The notes under the pieces: model-generated | What the model was told of the DNA's origin: nothing | Databases searched by the model: none | The model's input: the letters and a program-made list of their open reading frames with translations, nothing else | NCBI GenBank assembly: GCA_965204155.1 | Contig: OZ241971.1 | Coordinates: forward strand, 3,348,001 to 3,412,000 | From: UBA6522 sp965204155 | GTDB lineage: Bacteria > Pseudomonadota > Gammaproteobacteria > Steroidobacterales > Rariloculaceae | Direction: 5' to 3' | DNA: 64,000 bases | In this document: piece by piece, positions 44,218-53,733 of the stretch | Layout: every line of letters begins with the position of its first letter | Position numbering within the stretch: position 1 is the stretch's first letter | Made by a program: the position numbers and the translations under genes

Positions 44218-44783
44218 GCGGCTGGACGGCGGATCGGGGCAACCGGTTTCTGATGGGCGCGATTGCGCTGGCGCTCGTGTGGCTTGCGCTGGCGTCGAGG
44301 ATTCACGTCAACGCGAGCTGGTCGGACGACGCCTGGGGGTATTTCCTGGTGCCGGTCGGCCAACCGGAAAGGGGCGACGTCGTGGTGTTCGATCCCCCGG
44401 AATCCCTGGGTGCGTCGGTGCCGTATCTGAAGACCGTGCGCGGCGTGCCGGGGGATGCCATCGCCGTGGACGCCGACCGCGGCGTGTGGGTCGGCGGCGA
44501 GTACATTGGACGCGCGAAACCGCTATCGCTCACGGGACGAATGCTTGAGCCGGTGGCCCCCGGCATCGTGCCCGAGGGTAGCTATTTCCTTCACGCCGAT
44601 CACGCGGACAGCCACGACAGCCGCTACGCGGAGATCGGGCTCGTGCCGCGCGAGCGCATCCGGGGGCGCGCGTTCCCTCTGCCCGACGTTCCCTGGCTCG
44701 GCCTCGAAGGACCGGCGCTTGCGGGAGGCAAGCCGCTGGCACGAAGCGAGGCGCCGCCCGTCGGCGGGAAGGCGAAACGATGA
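44214..44783 (+). CDS. S26-family signal peptidase (TraF/TrhF-type)
   Basis: A 189-residue protein. A membrane helix (FLMGAIALALVWLALA) is followed by the peptidase core: WSDDAWGYFLV with the probable nucleophilic Ser about residue 37, ERGDVVVFDPPE, YLKTVRGVPGDAI with the general-base Lys, and GSYFLHADHADSHDSRY. The Ser region is diverged from the usual SMP.G pattern. In conjugation systems such peptidases mature the pilin or a peptide partner, so TraA is a likely substrate. Confidence 0.75.
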   Translation: MSGWTADRGNRFLMGAIALALVWLALASRIHVNASWSDDAWGYFLVPVGQPERGDVVVFDPPESLGASVPYLKTVRGVPGDAIAVDADRGVWVGGEYIGRAKPLSLTGRMLEPVAPGIVPEGSYFLHADHADSHDSRYAEIGLVPRERIRGRAFPLPDVPWLGLEGPALAGGKPLARSEAPPVGGKAKR

Positions 44784-45514
44784 GAACGCCCGGCAGCGTT
44801 TGCGGCGGCCACGTGATGGCGGCGATCTGGCTCGCGGGCGTGCTGGATGCGTCGATGCCGGTGTCGGCAAAGGACCTGGGCGTGTGGGGCGAGGTCTGGC
44901 CCATCGAGGAACCGGACCTGCTCACGGAGGTGGAGTCCTCTCTGGAGAGACTCGAGGCATCCGGGGAACTGGCGCGGCTCGAAGGCGAGGCCAGGGACCG
45001 GGCGCGCGAGCGCCTGGAAGCGCCGCCCGCGGTTCCGGGGATCGTCCCGGCCACCGAACCGAGAAGCTGGCTGTACGACCCGGCGGTGATCGTGCAGGAG
45101 GACATCGTGGGTCCGAACGGACTCATCGCCGCGGCCGGAACGCGCATCGAGCCGCTGGCGCACCGGCCGATGACGCAAACGCTGCTGTTCATCGACGGCA
45201 CCCGGCCCGGGGAAGTCGAGTGGGCGCTCGCGCAGGTGGCGCCCACCCGGATCGTGCTGCTGGCGGGCCGGCCGCTGGACCTGGCAAGAACCCACGCCCG
45301 GGCGTTCTATTTCGATCAGGGCGGCGTGCTCACTGCGAAGTTCGGCCTCAGGGCCACGCCTACCCGAATCCGCCAGGAGGGCCTGAAGCTGCGCATCGAG
45401 GAAGTGCCGCTGCGCGGCGCAGTGCTGCGCACGGCAGATTCACTGCCCGAATCACCCAATGCAGACAGAATCATCACCGAGAAAAAGGAGCCATCCGATG
45501 ACCCGACACGCTAG
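44780..45514 (+). CDS. traW: TraW, periplasmic pilus assembly protein
   Basis: A 244-residue protein with an N-terminal export signal (VMAAIWLAGVLDASMPVSA). Family features are KDLGVWGEVWPIEEPDLL at the mature start, RSWLYDPAVIVQEDI, PLAHRPMTQTLLFIDG and FYFDQGGVLTAKFGLRATPTRI. TraW works with TrbC and TraU in the periplasm. Repeat-like DNA (GCTGCGCGGCGCAGT, GCTGCGCACGGCAG) lies at 45412-45440 near its end. Overlaps traU by 17 nt. Confidence 0.9.
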   Translation: MRTPGSVCGGHVMAAIWLAGVLDASMPVSAKDLGVWGEVWPIEEPDLLTEVESSLERLEASGELARLEGEARDRARERLEAPPAVPGIVPATEPRSWLYDPAVIVQEDIVGPNGLIAAAGTRIEPLAHRPMTQTLLFIDGTRPGEVEWALAQVAPTRIVLLAGRPLDLARTHARAFYFDQGGVLTAKFGLRATPTRIRQEGLKLRIEEVPLRGAVLRTADSLPESPNADRIITEKKEPSDDPTR

Positions 45515-46508
45515 AACACGGACGTTGCTGGCGGTGCTCGCCCTTGCCCTGCCGGGCGCAGCCCTTCTGCCCCGCGCAGCGGATGCGCAGGCGTGCACCG
45601 GACGGTTCGTCAACCCGTTGACGGACGTGTGCTGGGAGTGCCTGTTCCCGATCTCCATCGGGTCGGTGGGCATTGGCGCCGCCGCGGGGGCGCCGGACAC
45701 GCCGAACCCCGCGTCGCCCGTGTGCTATTGCGGACTGCGGATCGGACTGGCCATCGGACTGTGGGCGCCCGCGCGGCTGATCGACGTCTCGCGCACGCCC
45801 TACTGTTTCTCGAACCTGGGAGGACTCAGCATCGACGCGGGTCTCGGCGCCGGAAGGGGCCGTACGGGATCCTCCGGCGGCGACGGCGCCTCCGGTTCGG
45901 TCTGGCACGTGCACTACTACACCTATCCCCTGCTCTCCTGGATCGGGGCGTTGCTGGATTACGGCTGCATGGAGACCGGCAGCATGGACATCGCCTGGGT
46001 CTCGGAACTGGATCCCACCTGGAACGACGAGGAACTGGCGCTGCTGGTCAACCCCGAGGCGGTGTTGTTTACGGACCTGCCCGCGCAGGCGGCGTGCGCG
46101 GCGGACTGCGCGGCAGCCTCCACCGGGCTCCCCCGGGACGAGCTGTTCTGGTGCGCCGGGTGCCAGGGCGGGATGTACCCCCTGACCGGGGCGGTGAGCG
46201 CGCACGTCGGGGGCGTGCAAGCCTCTCTGCTCGCCGCCGAGCGGATGGTGTTCCGGCTGCACCGGCTGGGCCTGGCGTGGGGGACGTCGGGCCCGGCGGC
46301 GCTGTGCAACCCGTATCCCATGCCGGTGATGAAGAAAACGCAGTACCGCTGGCAGATGAGCCAGCCGGTGCCCGCGACGTCGCCCACGGTGGGGTGCAAC
46401 CCCACCGGACGGTCCTCGGTGCTGTGGGAATCGCTGCGGGAACTGCCGGTGTCCGGGGAGAACTTCGGGTACTTGCTGTTTCGGAAACGCAATTGTTGCT
46501 TCTTGTGA
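45498..46508 (+). CDS. traU: TraU, periplasmic mating-pair/DNA-transfer protein
   Basis: A 336-residue protein. I chose ATG 45498 because AAGGAG lies 8 nt upstream and a signal peptide follows (LLAVLALALPGAALLPRAADAQA). The mature part is rich in Cys (ACTGRFVNPLTDVCWECLFPISIG, CYCGL, FWCAGCQGGMYP) as in TraU, which needs disulfides. The signal-peptide end coincides with repeat-like DNA. Confidence 0.93.
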   Translation: MTRHARTRTLLAVLALALPGAALLPRAADAQACTGRFVNPLTDVCWECLFPISIGSVGIGAAAGAPDTPNPASPVCYCGLRIGLAIGLWAPARLIDVSRTPYCFSNLGGLSIDAGLGAGRGRTGSSGGDGASGSVWHVHYYTYPLLSWIGALLDYGCMETGSMDIAWVSELDPTWNDEELALLVNPEAVLFTDLPAQAACAADCAAASTGLPRDELFWCAGCQGGMYPLTGAVSAHVGGVQASLLAAERMVFRLHRLGLAWGTSGPAALCNPYPMPVMKKTQYRWQMSQPVPATSPTVGCNPTGRSSVLWESLRELPVSGENFGYLLFRKRNCCFL

Positions 46509-46518
46509 GGCCGCGGCG

Positions 46519-47250
46519 ATGAATCGGTATCGAATCCTGCATCCCGTCGCGGCTCTCGGTGCCCTGGGGTGTGTTGTCGGCATCGGCGCCGGCGCCCAGG
46601 AAGCGGCGTTATACGAGGACGAGGCCCGCGCGCTGGCCGAGGCGGTCATGGACCGCTCGGCGGAGACCATCGAGGCAGCGCGGGGGGAAGACCTGGCCAC
46701 GTGGGCGGAGTCGGTGATCGGCCGGGCGCTGAGCGATGCAGGCGACGCGGCGGGGACCGGGTCGGTCTCGGTGGAGGCGCACGCGCCGGCGGTAGGACGA
46801 GCGGTGGGGGATTTCGGTCCGCCGTCCGCAGGACCCGAAGTCGTTGTGTTCATGAGCCTGGCGGTGCCGGAGCCGAGCTGGCGGGAATGGGGCGCCGAAG
46901 CGGCACGGATAGGTGCAGCGATTGTGCTGCGGGGCGTGAAACCGGAGGGCCTCGCCGCGACCCTGCACGCGATCCGCGAGCGCCAGGACGCCGATGGCGC
47001 GGGCGTCGGGATCGACCCCAGGCTGTTCCGTCTGTTCCGCATCGCGCACGTGCCGGCGGTGGCGGTGGTGCCGGGGGGCGTGGCTCCTTGCACGAGTCCG
47101 GGGTGTTCGGCCGATGCCCCGCCGCCGCACGACCTGGTGACGGGAAACATCGGCCTGGAGGCGGCGCTGGAGGCCATCGCGCGCGAGGGCGATTCGGGCC
47201 GGGGCGCGGCGCGGCGGCATCTGGAGGCGCTTCGAGGGGAACTGAAATGA
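46519..47250 (+). CDS. trbC: TrbC, type-F pilus assembly protein
   Basis: A 243-residue exported protein (signal VAALGALGCVVGIGAGAQ). The C-terminal half has the TrbC pattern VVVFMSLAVPEPSWREWGAEAARIGAAIVLRG ... FRLFRIAHVPAVAVVP, a thioredoxin-like fold. The F homologue interacts with TraW. Overlaps traN by 4 nt. Confidence 0.88.
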   Translation: MNRYRILHPVAALGALGCVVGIGAGAQEAALYEDEARALAEAVMDRSAETIEAARGEDLATWAESVIGRALSDAGDAAGTGSVSVEAHAPAVGRAVGDFGPPSAGPEVVVFMSLAVPEPSWREWGAEAARIGAAIVLRGVKPEGLAATLHAIRERQDADGAGVGIDPRLFRLFRIAHVPAVAVVPGGVAPCTSPGCSADAPPPHDLVTGNIGLEAALEAIAREGDSGRGAARRHLEALRGELK

Positions 47251-48350
47251 GAAGTCGGAAGATCGCGGCATGTGGAATCCGCGCTTGGTCGGCGGTTCTT
47301 TCGGCATGGATGTGTTTCGGCGGGGCGGCCGGCGCCCAGGAGGCGGATGAAGACGCGAAAGCCGCCGCTCGGGCCGTGGGCTCGGCGGGCCAGACGGCGG
47401 CCCGGGCGCTGGCCACGGACTCGGACACCCCGGAGGACATCCCGGGCTTCGCGGGAGCCGATGTGGACCAGACCGGACACACCGCGACGGGGATGCCCGG
47501 GGCGGCGCAACGCGCGCTGGCCGATCCGGAGCACGGCGGCGGTTCGGTCGGGGCATTCGTGTCGGACGCGGCGCTTTCGCGCCCGGACGGAAACGTGGAC
47601 GACACCGATCCCGGGGTGCAGCGCGCGGCGTCCATTGAAGCCGCCCCGAATGCTTCGACATGGCAAGCGGACGGGCTGGCGTCCGGATCGGTGAGCGCGT
47701 GCGGCGCGGATCTGGACGACGCGGGTAGGGGAGGGACCTGCGGCGGCGTGACGTCCTGCGTGGGTGCGGGCTGCGAGAGCGTGAACACCCCCGCCAACAC
47801 CGGCTTCGTGGACGCGGCCACGCAGCTCAACCTGGTGATGGAGATGGGCGGGGAGGAGTTCGACCGGGCCCGCATGAGGATCTTTTCCGGGGAGTGGGAG
47901 TTCTGCACCATCCGGTTGCTGGGCGGGCAGAACTGCTGCAACGACTCCGGCATCTTCATCGAGGCGGGCCTGCTCGGTTGCAACGCCCATGAAATCGAAC
48001 TTGCCGAGGCCCGCGCGGCGGGCGTCACCCATTACCTCGGAGAGTATTGCGCCAGGCGTATCCTCGGGTTCTGCAGAAGGCGCGACCGCGCCTGGTGCGT
48101 GTTCACGTCTCTGCTGGGACGCATCCTGCACGAACAGGCCCGCCCGCAGCTCGGCATGGGCTGGGGCGACTGCGACGGCTTCACGGTCTCCCAGATCCAG
48201 CGGATCGATTTCGACCGGGTGGATCTGTCGGAGTTCACGTCCACGCTGCTCGACAGGAACGAGGCGCCGGGGGTCTCGCTGCCCGACGCGGGCTCCACCG
48301 GGACGCTGATGCGCGAGCGAATCGACCGGTACTACGAGCGGAACGACTGA
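47247..48350 (+). CDS. traN: TraN, mating-pair stabilisation protein (short form)
   Basis: A 367-residue protein, clearly shorter than F TraN (about 600). It has a signal peptide (AVLSAWMCFGGAAGAQ) and a Cys-rich body (CGGVTSCVGAGCES, WEFCTIRLLGGQNCCNDSG, YCARRILGFCRRRDRAWCVF). The C-terminal region IHxQxRPQLG-like (ILHEQARPQLGMGWGDCDGFTVSQIQRIDFDRVDLSEF) is typical. It is an outer-membrane protein contacting the recipient cell; the missing central part may alter receptor specificity. Confidence 0.88.
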   Translation: MRSRKIAACGIRAWSAVLSAWMCFGGAAGAQEADEDAKAAARAVGSAGQTAARALATDSDTPEDIPGFAGADVDQTGHTATGMPGAAQRALADPEHGGGSVGAFVSDAALSRPDGNVDDTDPGVQRAASIEAAPNASTWQADGLASGSVSACGADLDDAGRGGTCGGVTSCVGAGCESVNTPANTGFVDAATQLNLVMEMGGEEFDRARMRIFSGEWEFCTIRLLGGQNCCNDSGIFIEAGLLGCNAHEIELAEARAAGVTHYLGEYCARRILGFCRRRDRAWCVFTSLLGRILHEQARPQLGMGWGDCDGFTVSQIQRIDFDRVDLSEFTSTLLDRNEAPGVSLPDAGSTGTLMRERIDRYYERND

Positions 48351-48359
48351 GGGGTATCG

Positions 48360-49193
48360 GTGCATCCCATGTTGCGCATGGCGGTGGTTTGCGCCGGGCT
48401 CGGCGCAGTGCCGCATCCGGGGCTACAGGCCGAAGGACGGGAGTGGCGGGACTGGTGCGGCGATCCCGCAGCGGACGCCTCGCTCGGTTGGCACTTCTAC
48501 TGCGACCCCGCTGCGCGGAGCAATACGGAGGAGCCGCCGGAGCCGGAGAAGGAGGCGGAGCCTGCCGTTCCGGCCACGACAGGACCGGGCGCGGTGGCGC
48601 AGATCGAGGCCATGCGCCGGGCGCTGGAGGAATCCCGCGCCGTCGCCATTTTGGAGCCGACAACGGACAACGTCGCGGCCTACCTCTACCTGCAACAGGC
48701 GTCGCTGCAGCGCGCGGCGACGTTCTCGGACGTCTTCCGCCGCGTGGTGTGGTCCACGCCGGACCTGGATTACACCCTCACCCGGCCCGCCGGGGCGCTC
48801 GCCAAACAACTCTGGTCCGACGAGCGGCGCTCCGCGCGGGAGAGCGTCCTGGCCAACCTCTCGGACCGCTACGGATTGATCTACCTCGGCGACGCCTCGT
48901 GCGCCGCCTGCGCCGTGTTCGGGCCGCTGTTGCGGGCATTCTCCCTGCGGCACGGCCTGGATGTGCTTGCGGTGTCCATCTCGGGCGCGGCGCTGGAAGG
49001 CTGGCCGGAAGCGGTGCCCGACAACGGCCGGGCCGCCGAACTCGGCCTCGACGGAGCCCCGCTGCCCGCGGTGGTGCTGTTCGACACCGAGACGGGCGAG
49101 GCCATCCCGGTGGCGTTCGGGGTCGTCGCCGAGGACCAACTGGCCGAACGGATCTACGCGCTCACGCAACTCGAGGTGGGACATGACTTCTGA
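48360..49193 (+). CDS. traF: TraF, thioredoxin-like pilus assembly protein with CXXC
   Basis: A 277-residue protein from GTG 48360 (GAGGGG upstream; ATG 48369 possible). Signal-like start, then GREWRDWCGDP...GWHFYCDP near the mature N-terminus. A C-terminal thioredoxin fold keeps a CAAC motif (LIYLGDASCAACAVFGPLL), suggesting redox activity, whereas F TraF lacks the Cys pair. It may assist disulfides in TraU, TraN and TraV. Overlaps traH by 11 nt. Confidence 0.9.
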   Translation: MHPMLRMAVVCAGLGAVPHPGLQAEGREWRDWCGDPAADASLGWHFYCDPAARSNTEEPPEPEKEAEPAVPATTGPGAVAQIEAMRRALEESRAVAILEPTTDNVAAYLYLQQASLQRAATFSDVFRRVVWSTPDLDYTLTRPAGALAKQLWSDERRSARESVLANLSDRYGLIYLGDASCAACAVFGPLLRAFSLRHGLDVLAVSISGAALEGWPEAVPDNGRAAELGLDGAPLPAVVLFDTETGEAIPVAFGVVAEDQLAERIYALTQLEVGHDF

Positions 49194-50754
49194 TCGCGGT
49201 ATGGAGAGAAATGGACTTGAAGTAAAATGCTGCCGCGGTGGCGGCTGGCGCGTGGCAGCCCGACTGCTCAATGCAGTGCTGGACGGCGCGGCCCCGGCCG
49301 CCGCCACCACCCGCTTGCGCGGGGCGATCCATTGCCGCGGGGCAACTCGCCGGCGCAGGGCAATGGCCGGTCTGGCCGCCATCGCGATGTGTCTGCCCGC
49401 ACAAGCGGATGTCCTGTCCGAGATGCAGCGCTTCTGGGACGGCGCGGCGGTCAACACCACCGGACCCACCGCGTTCGAGGGCCAGGCGTCCGGCCACTGG
49501 ACGCTGGGCAACCTGTACCTGCGCGCGCCCGTGCAGTCCGAGCGCATCGCCACGGTGAACCTCCCCTCGTACCAGGCAGGCTGCGGCGGCATCGACGCCT
49601 TCGCGGGCTCGTTCTCGTTCATCGACTCCGATCAACTTGTCGCCTTCGCCCGCGGCATCGCCCAGAACGCCACTGGGTTCGCGTTCGAGCTGGCGCTGGA
49701 GACCATCTCCCCCGTCATCGCCGAGACCATGAGCAAGCTGCGCGCGCTCGCCAACTGGGTCAACAACCAGAGCATCAACTCCTGCGAGATGGCGCAATCG
49801 CTGGTCGGGGCCGCCTGGTCCACCAACGACCGCGCCAGCGCGTCCATCTGCGCGGCGATCGGAACGTCGCAGGGCATATTCTCGGATTACGCCGCCGCGC
49901 GGCACGGCTGCGGGTCCGGAGGCCAGAGAAACTCGACCCTGGCCGCGGCCAGCGGGGAACTGGAGAACGTCTCGCCGGTGAACGTCAACTACGCCTGGGA
50001 GGCGGTGCAGAACTCTACCTTCCTCGGCTCCGACACCGCGCTCGGGGAGTTCGCGATGTCGCTGACCGGCACCGTCATCGTGACCGCGCCCGTCACCGAT
50101 GCGTCCACGGACACGCCCACGGTGCGGGTGCTGGAACCGCTGGCGCTCGATCGGGAAGTCACCGAAATCCTCATGGAAGGCGGCGGCGAGTTGCCGGTGT
50201 ACACCTGCGACACCCCCACCGAGTGCCTGAACCCTACCCTGGGCCGGGTGACGATCCCGGCGGACAACGGGTTCCGGACCCGCGTCAGCGGGCTGCTGCG
50301 CGACCTCGTGGACGCGGTGCGCCAGGACACCGCGCCGCCGGCGGATGCCCTGGGACTGGTGAACTTGACCACCCTGCCCGTCTACCGGGTCATCAACGCC
50401 GCCGCGGCCTACCGCGGCGCGGTGATCGAACAGGAGGTGGACGCGCTCGCCGAGGCCGTGGCGCTGGACGTACTGCAGGTGTGGATATCGGACCTTCACG
50501 GCATTGTGGAGGAGCGGGCCGGAGGGCTCGACATTGCCGATGCGACCCAGCTCGAACGCTGGCGTGAGGGCCTGCGGCAAAACCGGATCGCGCTGTCCGC
50601 GGGACGCCAGGAGGGTCTGCAGCGGTTCAACACCGCGCTGGACGTGGTGGAGAAACTGCGGCTCATCGAGACCGAACTCGCCGGCGCCCTCTCGGCGGAC
50701 CTGAGAGCGGCGCTTGCCTTCTCCCGAGGCCAGGGGGCCGGTCCGCCCCGCTGA
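49183..50754 (+). CDS. traH: TraH, pilus assembly protein
   Basis: A 523-residue protein from ATG 49183 (GAGG 6 nt upstream). A long N-terminal extension precedes the signal peptide (AMAGLAAIAMCLPAQA, then DVLSEMQRFWDG); part of it (RLRGAIHCRGATRRRRAM) coincides with repeat-like DNA at 49310-49363. Family motifs: SYQAGCGGIDAFAGSFSFI, FAFELALETISPVIAETM and NSCEMAQSLVG. C-terminal coiled-coil-like helices. A shorter start nearer the signal peptide is possible. Confidence 0.9.
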   Translation: MTSDRGMERNGLEVKCCRGGGWRVAARLLNAVLDGAAPAAATTRLRGAIHCRGATRRRRAMAGLAAIAMCLPAQADVLSEMQRFWDGAAVNTTGPTAFEGQASGHWTLGNLYLRAPVQSERIATVNLPSYQAGCGGIDAFAGSFSFIDSDQLVAFARGIAQNATGFAFELALETISPVIAETMSKLRALANWVNNQSINSCEMAQSLVGAAWSTNDRASASICAAIGTSQGIFSDYAAARHGCGSGGQRNSTLAAASGELENVSPVNVNYAWEAVQNSTFLGSDTALGEFAMSLTGTVIVTAPVTDASTDTPTVRVLEPLALDREVTEILMEGGGELPVYTCDTPTECLNPTLGRVTIPADNGFRTRVSGLLRDLVDAVRQDTAPPADALGLVNLTTLPVYRVINAAAAYRGAVIEQEVDALAEAVALDVLQVWISDLHGIVEERAGGLDIADATQLERWREGLRQNRIALSAGRQEGLQRFNTALDVVEKLRLIETELAGALSADLRAALAFSRGQGAGPPR

Positions 50755-50782
50755 TCCGGTGCAGCCTGCCGTGCGCTAGCAC

Positions 50783-53728
50783 ATGTACGAACTCTACACA
50801 CTGGGCGGTGGCGTCTACCTGGTCGATCTGCTCAACGCCGTGGCCGCAATCACCGGAGGCGGCGCGTACCTGACGCTTGCGCAGCTCGCGGGTGTTGCGG
50901 GGCTTGCGTGGATTCTCTTTCGTACCGCCTTCGGCAGTTCCTGGAAGGACAACGCCAAGTGGGTGCTGATGTTCGCCGCCGTGTGGGGCGCGATGATCGT
51001 GCCGAAGGCCACGGTGCGCGTCGTGGACCGGCTGGACCCGACGCTCGCCCCGGCGGTGGTGGACAACGTACCGATCGGGCTGGCGCTGTTCGCCTCTCTC
51101 ACCTCCGAGGTCGGCGACGGCCTGACCCGGCTCACCGAACAGGCGTTCACGCTTCCGGACGATCTCACATACCAGCGCCACGGCATGATCTTCGGTTCCA
51201 GGCTCGCTGATGCGGTCACGCGCATGGAAGTCACCGATGCAGTGTTCGCCCGGAATCTCCGCAACTATGCCCGTCAGTGCATTTTTCACGCCCTGCTGCT
51301 CGGACACATATCCGCGGACGACCTGAGGGAGACGACGGACCTGTGGGCGCTGGTGACCAGCACCGGTTCGCCCTCCGCAGGCGCCTCGCCTGCGCGGCTG
51401 GTGGAGTACGCGAACCGCGGTGTGGCGGGCGCCACGGGGGCGACGCCGGTGGATACCGAGATCGTGACTTGCGCGGAATCCGCCGCCAGACTTTCGGCCC
51501 TATGGGCCGGGGAGATCGACCGCGCGACGGGGATATTCGGACTGAGACTGTTTCCGGGTGCGGACACCGAGGCGCTGGCGCGCGCGGAACTCATCGCCGC
51601 GTTGCCCGTGGCCCACGATTTCCTGATCGGGGCGTCCAGATCCGCCGCTGAGGCGATCCGCCAGCAGATGGTGCTGAACGCGGTCCATGACGCCGGGGAA
51701 CAGTGGGCCACGGAGACTGGCAACGCCGCCGCGCTTCGCGCCTACACCGAGACACGCGCGGAAGCCCAGACCGTGGCCGCGTACCGGGCCATCGGCCGGC
51801 AGGCCGAGACCTGGGTGCCGTTGCTGCGGATCGTGTTCGAGTGCCTCTACGTCGGCGCCTTCCCGATGGCCGTTTTGCTCATGCTGACACCGGCGGGGGG
51901 CGCGTTCTTCAGAGCCTACCTGGGCGGGTTCGTATGGCTGCAGAGCTGGGGACCCCTGTACGCCATCCTGCACCGGATCGCTCTCGGGGAAGCCGCCGAG
52001 CGCATGGGCGCGGTCGCACTCATGCCCGGAGGCGATATCGGCATCTCCCTGGTCTCCCAGGCTGGAATCCGCGCGGTGGCAGCCGACGTCGCGGTGATGT
52101 CCGGCTACCTGTCCATGTCCGTGCCGTTCCTGGCCGCCGCGCTCGCATACGGTGTGGGCCGCGCGACCGCGCTGGCTTCGTCCGTCCTTCACGTCGGGCA
52201 GGAAGCAGCATCGGCCGCGGCGCGGGAGGGCGCGAGCGGAAACCTGTCGCTGGGGTCCACGCAAATGGATTCGCACCGGTTCGCAACGCTGGAGGGGCGC
52301 CAAGTGCGGACCTCCGCGCAAGTCGATACGGGGCGTTACTCGGGATACGCCCCTGAGGGCGCCGCCTACACCGTGGCGGCCGACGGCACCGCCATCGTCG
52401 ACGCCGGTGTGGCCACCAGCCGCCTGCCCGCCGCAGGCATCCGCCTCTCGGAATCCCTCGCGGCCAGCCACGAGAACCGTGCCGCGCAATCCAGAACGCT
52501 GGCGGAGTATTTTTCGGCGGAGGCGGCAATAGCGCGAACCGCCGCAGCGACGGATGGCACTGCCCTGGTGGAACGGCACGCCCGGGACGTGAGCACGGGG
52601 ACGGCTCACGCGCACGGTGTCACGGAAAGCGAATCGAGCCAGGCGCAGGTGCTTTCCGGCCACATGGACCGGCTGTCGGAGATCGCCGGGATCACCAAGG
52701 ACCAGGCGGCGGTATTGACGGCGGAGGCGACGCTGGGCGGGGGCTGGGGCAAGGTCGTGAGGATGGGCGCCAGCGGCTCGGCCACGTGGCGAGGGCAGAC
52801 CATCGAGAGCGAGGCGTTCAACCGCCTGCAGGACTACGCCGAGGAAAACCGGGTCATGGATCTCTGGTCGAGCGTGTCGGAGGCGTCCCGCCGCTACTCC
52901 ACCGCGACGGGCGAGAGCGAACTGGCGAGCCTGGAGGACAGTTTCGGATCGAATCTCACGCAGATGCGCCGGTTCGAGGACCGCGCGGGCGCGAGTTTCC
53001 AGACGGCGGAGAGCTGGAGTGCGCAGGCGGCTCAGGTGCGCGCTGAGGCACAGGCCATCGACCGGGACCTGGGCCAGCCGTTCTTTGCCTGGCTCGCCGA
53101 ACGGCCCGGCGCGGACGGGCGGGCGATTGGTGTGGGCGGAGCCTTGCGCTTGGCTACGCCGCAGACTCCGGAAGAGGCCGAAACCCTGAGAGAACACGCC
53201 GCGGCGTTCGTCGAGGAACGGATTCCGGTCTCGCCCGACGCGGGCGGGCTGCATGCCGCAGGCATACCGAGCCGGGCGACTTTCGAGGACCGGCGGGAGG
53301 CGCTTCAGGCGGCGGACGGGGACGCGGCGTCGACCGCGCACGGGGAATGGGCCGGGGAAGCGCGGGAACGCGCGGGCGATGCGGAGGTGCCCACGAACGT
53401 GAGCGAGGGGGCGAAATTAACCAGATCGCAGACGCAAGGCGTCATGGCGGCGCGGGGCGCGGAACGCGAGGGACGCGCCGCGGCGGCCGAAGGGGGTGTC
53501 GAGGCGGGCCGGGAGAATGTCGAGGCGGAACGAACGCAGCCGATGGGCCAGCAGGTGCTGGAGGAAGTCCCGCTGATCGGCGGCTGGATAGCCGGACGGC
53601 TCTACGGCACGGCGGCGAACGCGGCACCGGATAAGCCGCCAGCGGAATTGCCATCTGGGGAATTGTCGTCAGCAGGACCGTCCGGGGAAGCCGCGGACGA
53701 CGCCGCCGGCCGTGGGGAACGGCCGTGA
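50783..53728 (+). CDS. traG: TraG, mating-pair stabilisation and entry-exclusion partner protein
   Basis: A 981-residue protein. The N-terminus matches TraG (MYELYTLGGGVYLVDLLNAVAAIT). Several membrane segments lie in the first 110 residues and at about 355-455 (LRIVFECLYVGAFPMAVLLML, GGFVWLQSWGPLYAILH). A long soluble C-terminal domain follows (about 470-981). The N-terminal part acts in pilus assembly and the C-terminal part in mating-pair stabilisation. Repeat-like insertions encode GSPSAGASPARL (about 51366-51401) and PAELPSGELSSAGPSGEAA near the C-terminus. Confidence 0.92.
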   Translation: MYELYTLGGGVYLVDLLNAVAAITGGGAYLTLAQLAGVAGLAWILFRTAFGSSWKDNAKWVLMFAAVWGAMIVPKATVRVVDRLDPTLAPAVVDNVPIGLALFASLTSEVGDGLTRLTEQAFTLPDDLTYQRHGMIFGSRLADAVTRMEVTDAVFARNLRNYARQCIFHALLLGHISADDLRETTDLWALVTSTGSPSAGASPARLVEYANRGVAGATGATPVDTEIVTCAESAARLSALWAGEIDRATGIFGLRLFPGADTEALARAELIAALPVAHDFLIGASRSAAEAIRQQMVLNAVHDAGEQWATETGNAAALRAYTETRAEAQTVAAYRAIGRQAETWVPLLRIVFECLYVGAFPMAVLLMLTPAGGAFFRAYLGGFVWLQSWGPLYAILHRIALGEAAERMGAVALMPGGDIGISLVSQAGIRAVAADVAVMSGYLSMSVPFLAAALAYGVGRATALASSVLHVGQEAASAAAREGASGNLSLGSTQMDSHRFATLEGRQVRTSAQVDTGRYSGYAPEGAAYTVAADGTAIVDAGVATSRLPAAGIRLSESLAASHENRAAQSRTLAEYFSAEAAIARTAAATDGTALVERHARDVSTGTAHAHGVTESESSQAQVLSGHMDRLSEIAGITKDQAAVLTAEATLGGGWGKVVRMGASGSATWRGQTIESEAFNRLQDYAEENRVMDLWSSVSEASRRYSTATGESELASLEDSFGSNLTQMRRFEDRAGASFQTAESWSAQAAQVRAEAQAIDRDLGQPFFAWLAERPGADGRAIGVGGALRLATPQTPEEAETLREHAAAFVEERIPVSPDAGGLHAAGIPSRATFEDRREALQAADGDAASTAHGEWAGEARERAGDAEVPTNVSEGAKLTRSQTQGVMAARGAEREGRAAAAEGGVEAGRENVEAERTQPMGQQVLEEVPLIGGWIAGRLYGTAANAAPDKPPAELPSGELSSAGPSGEAADDAAGRGERP

Positions 53729-53733
53729 TCGGA

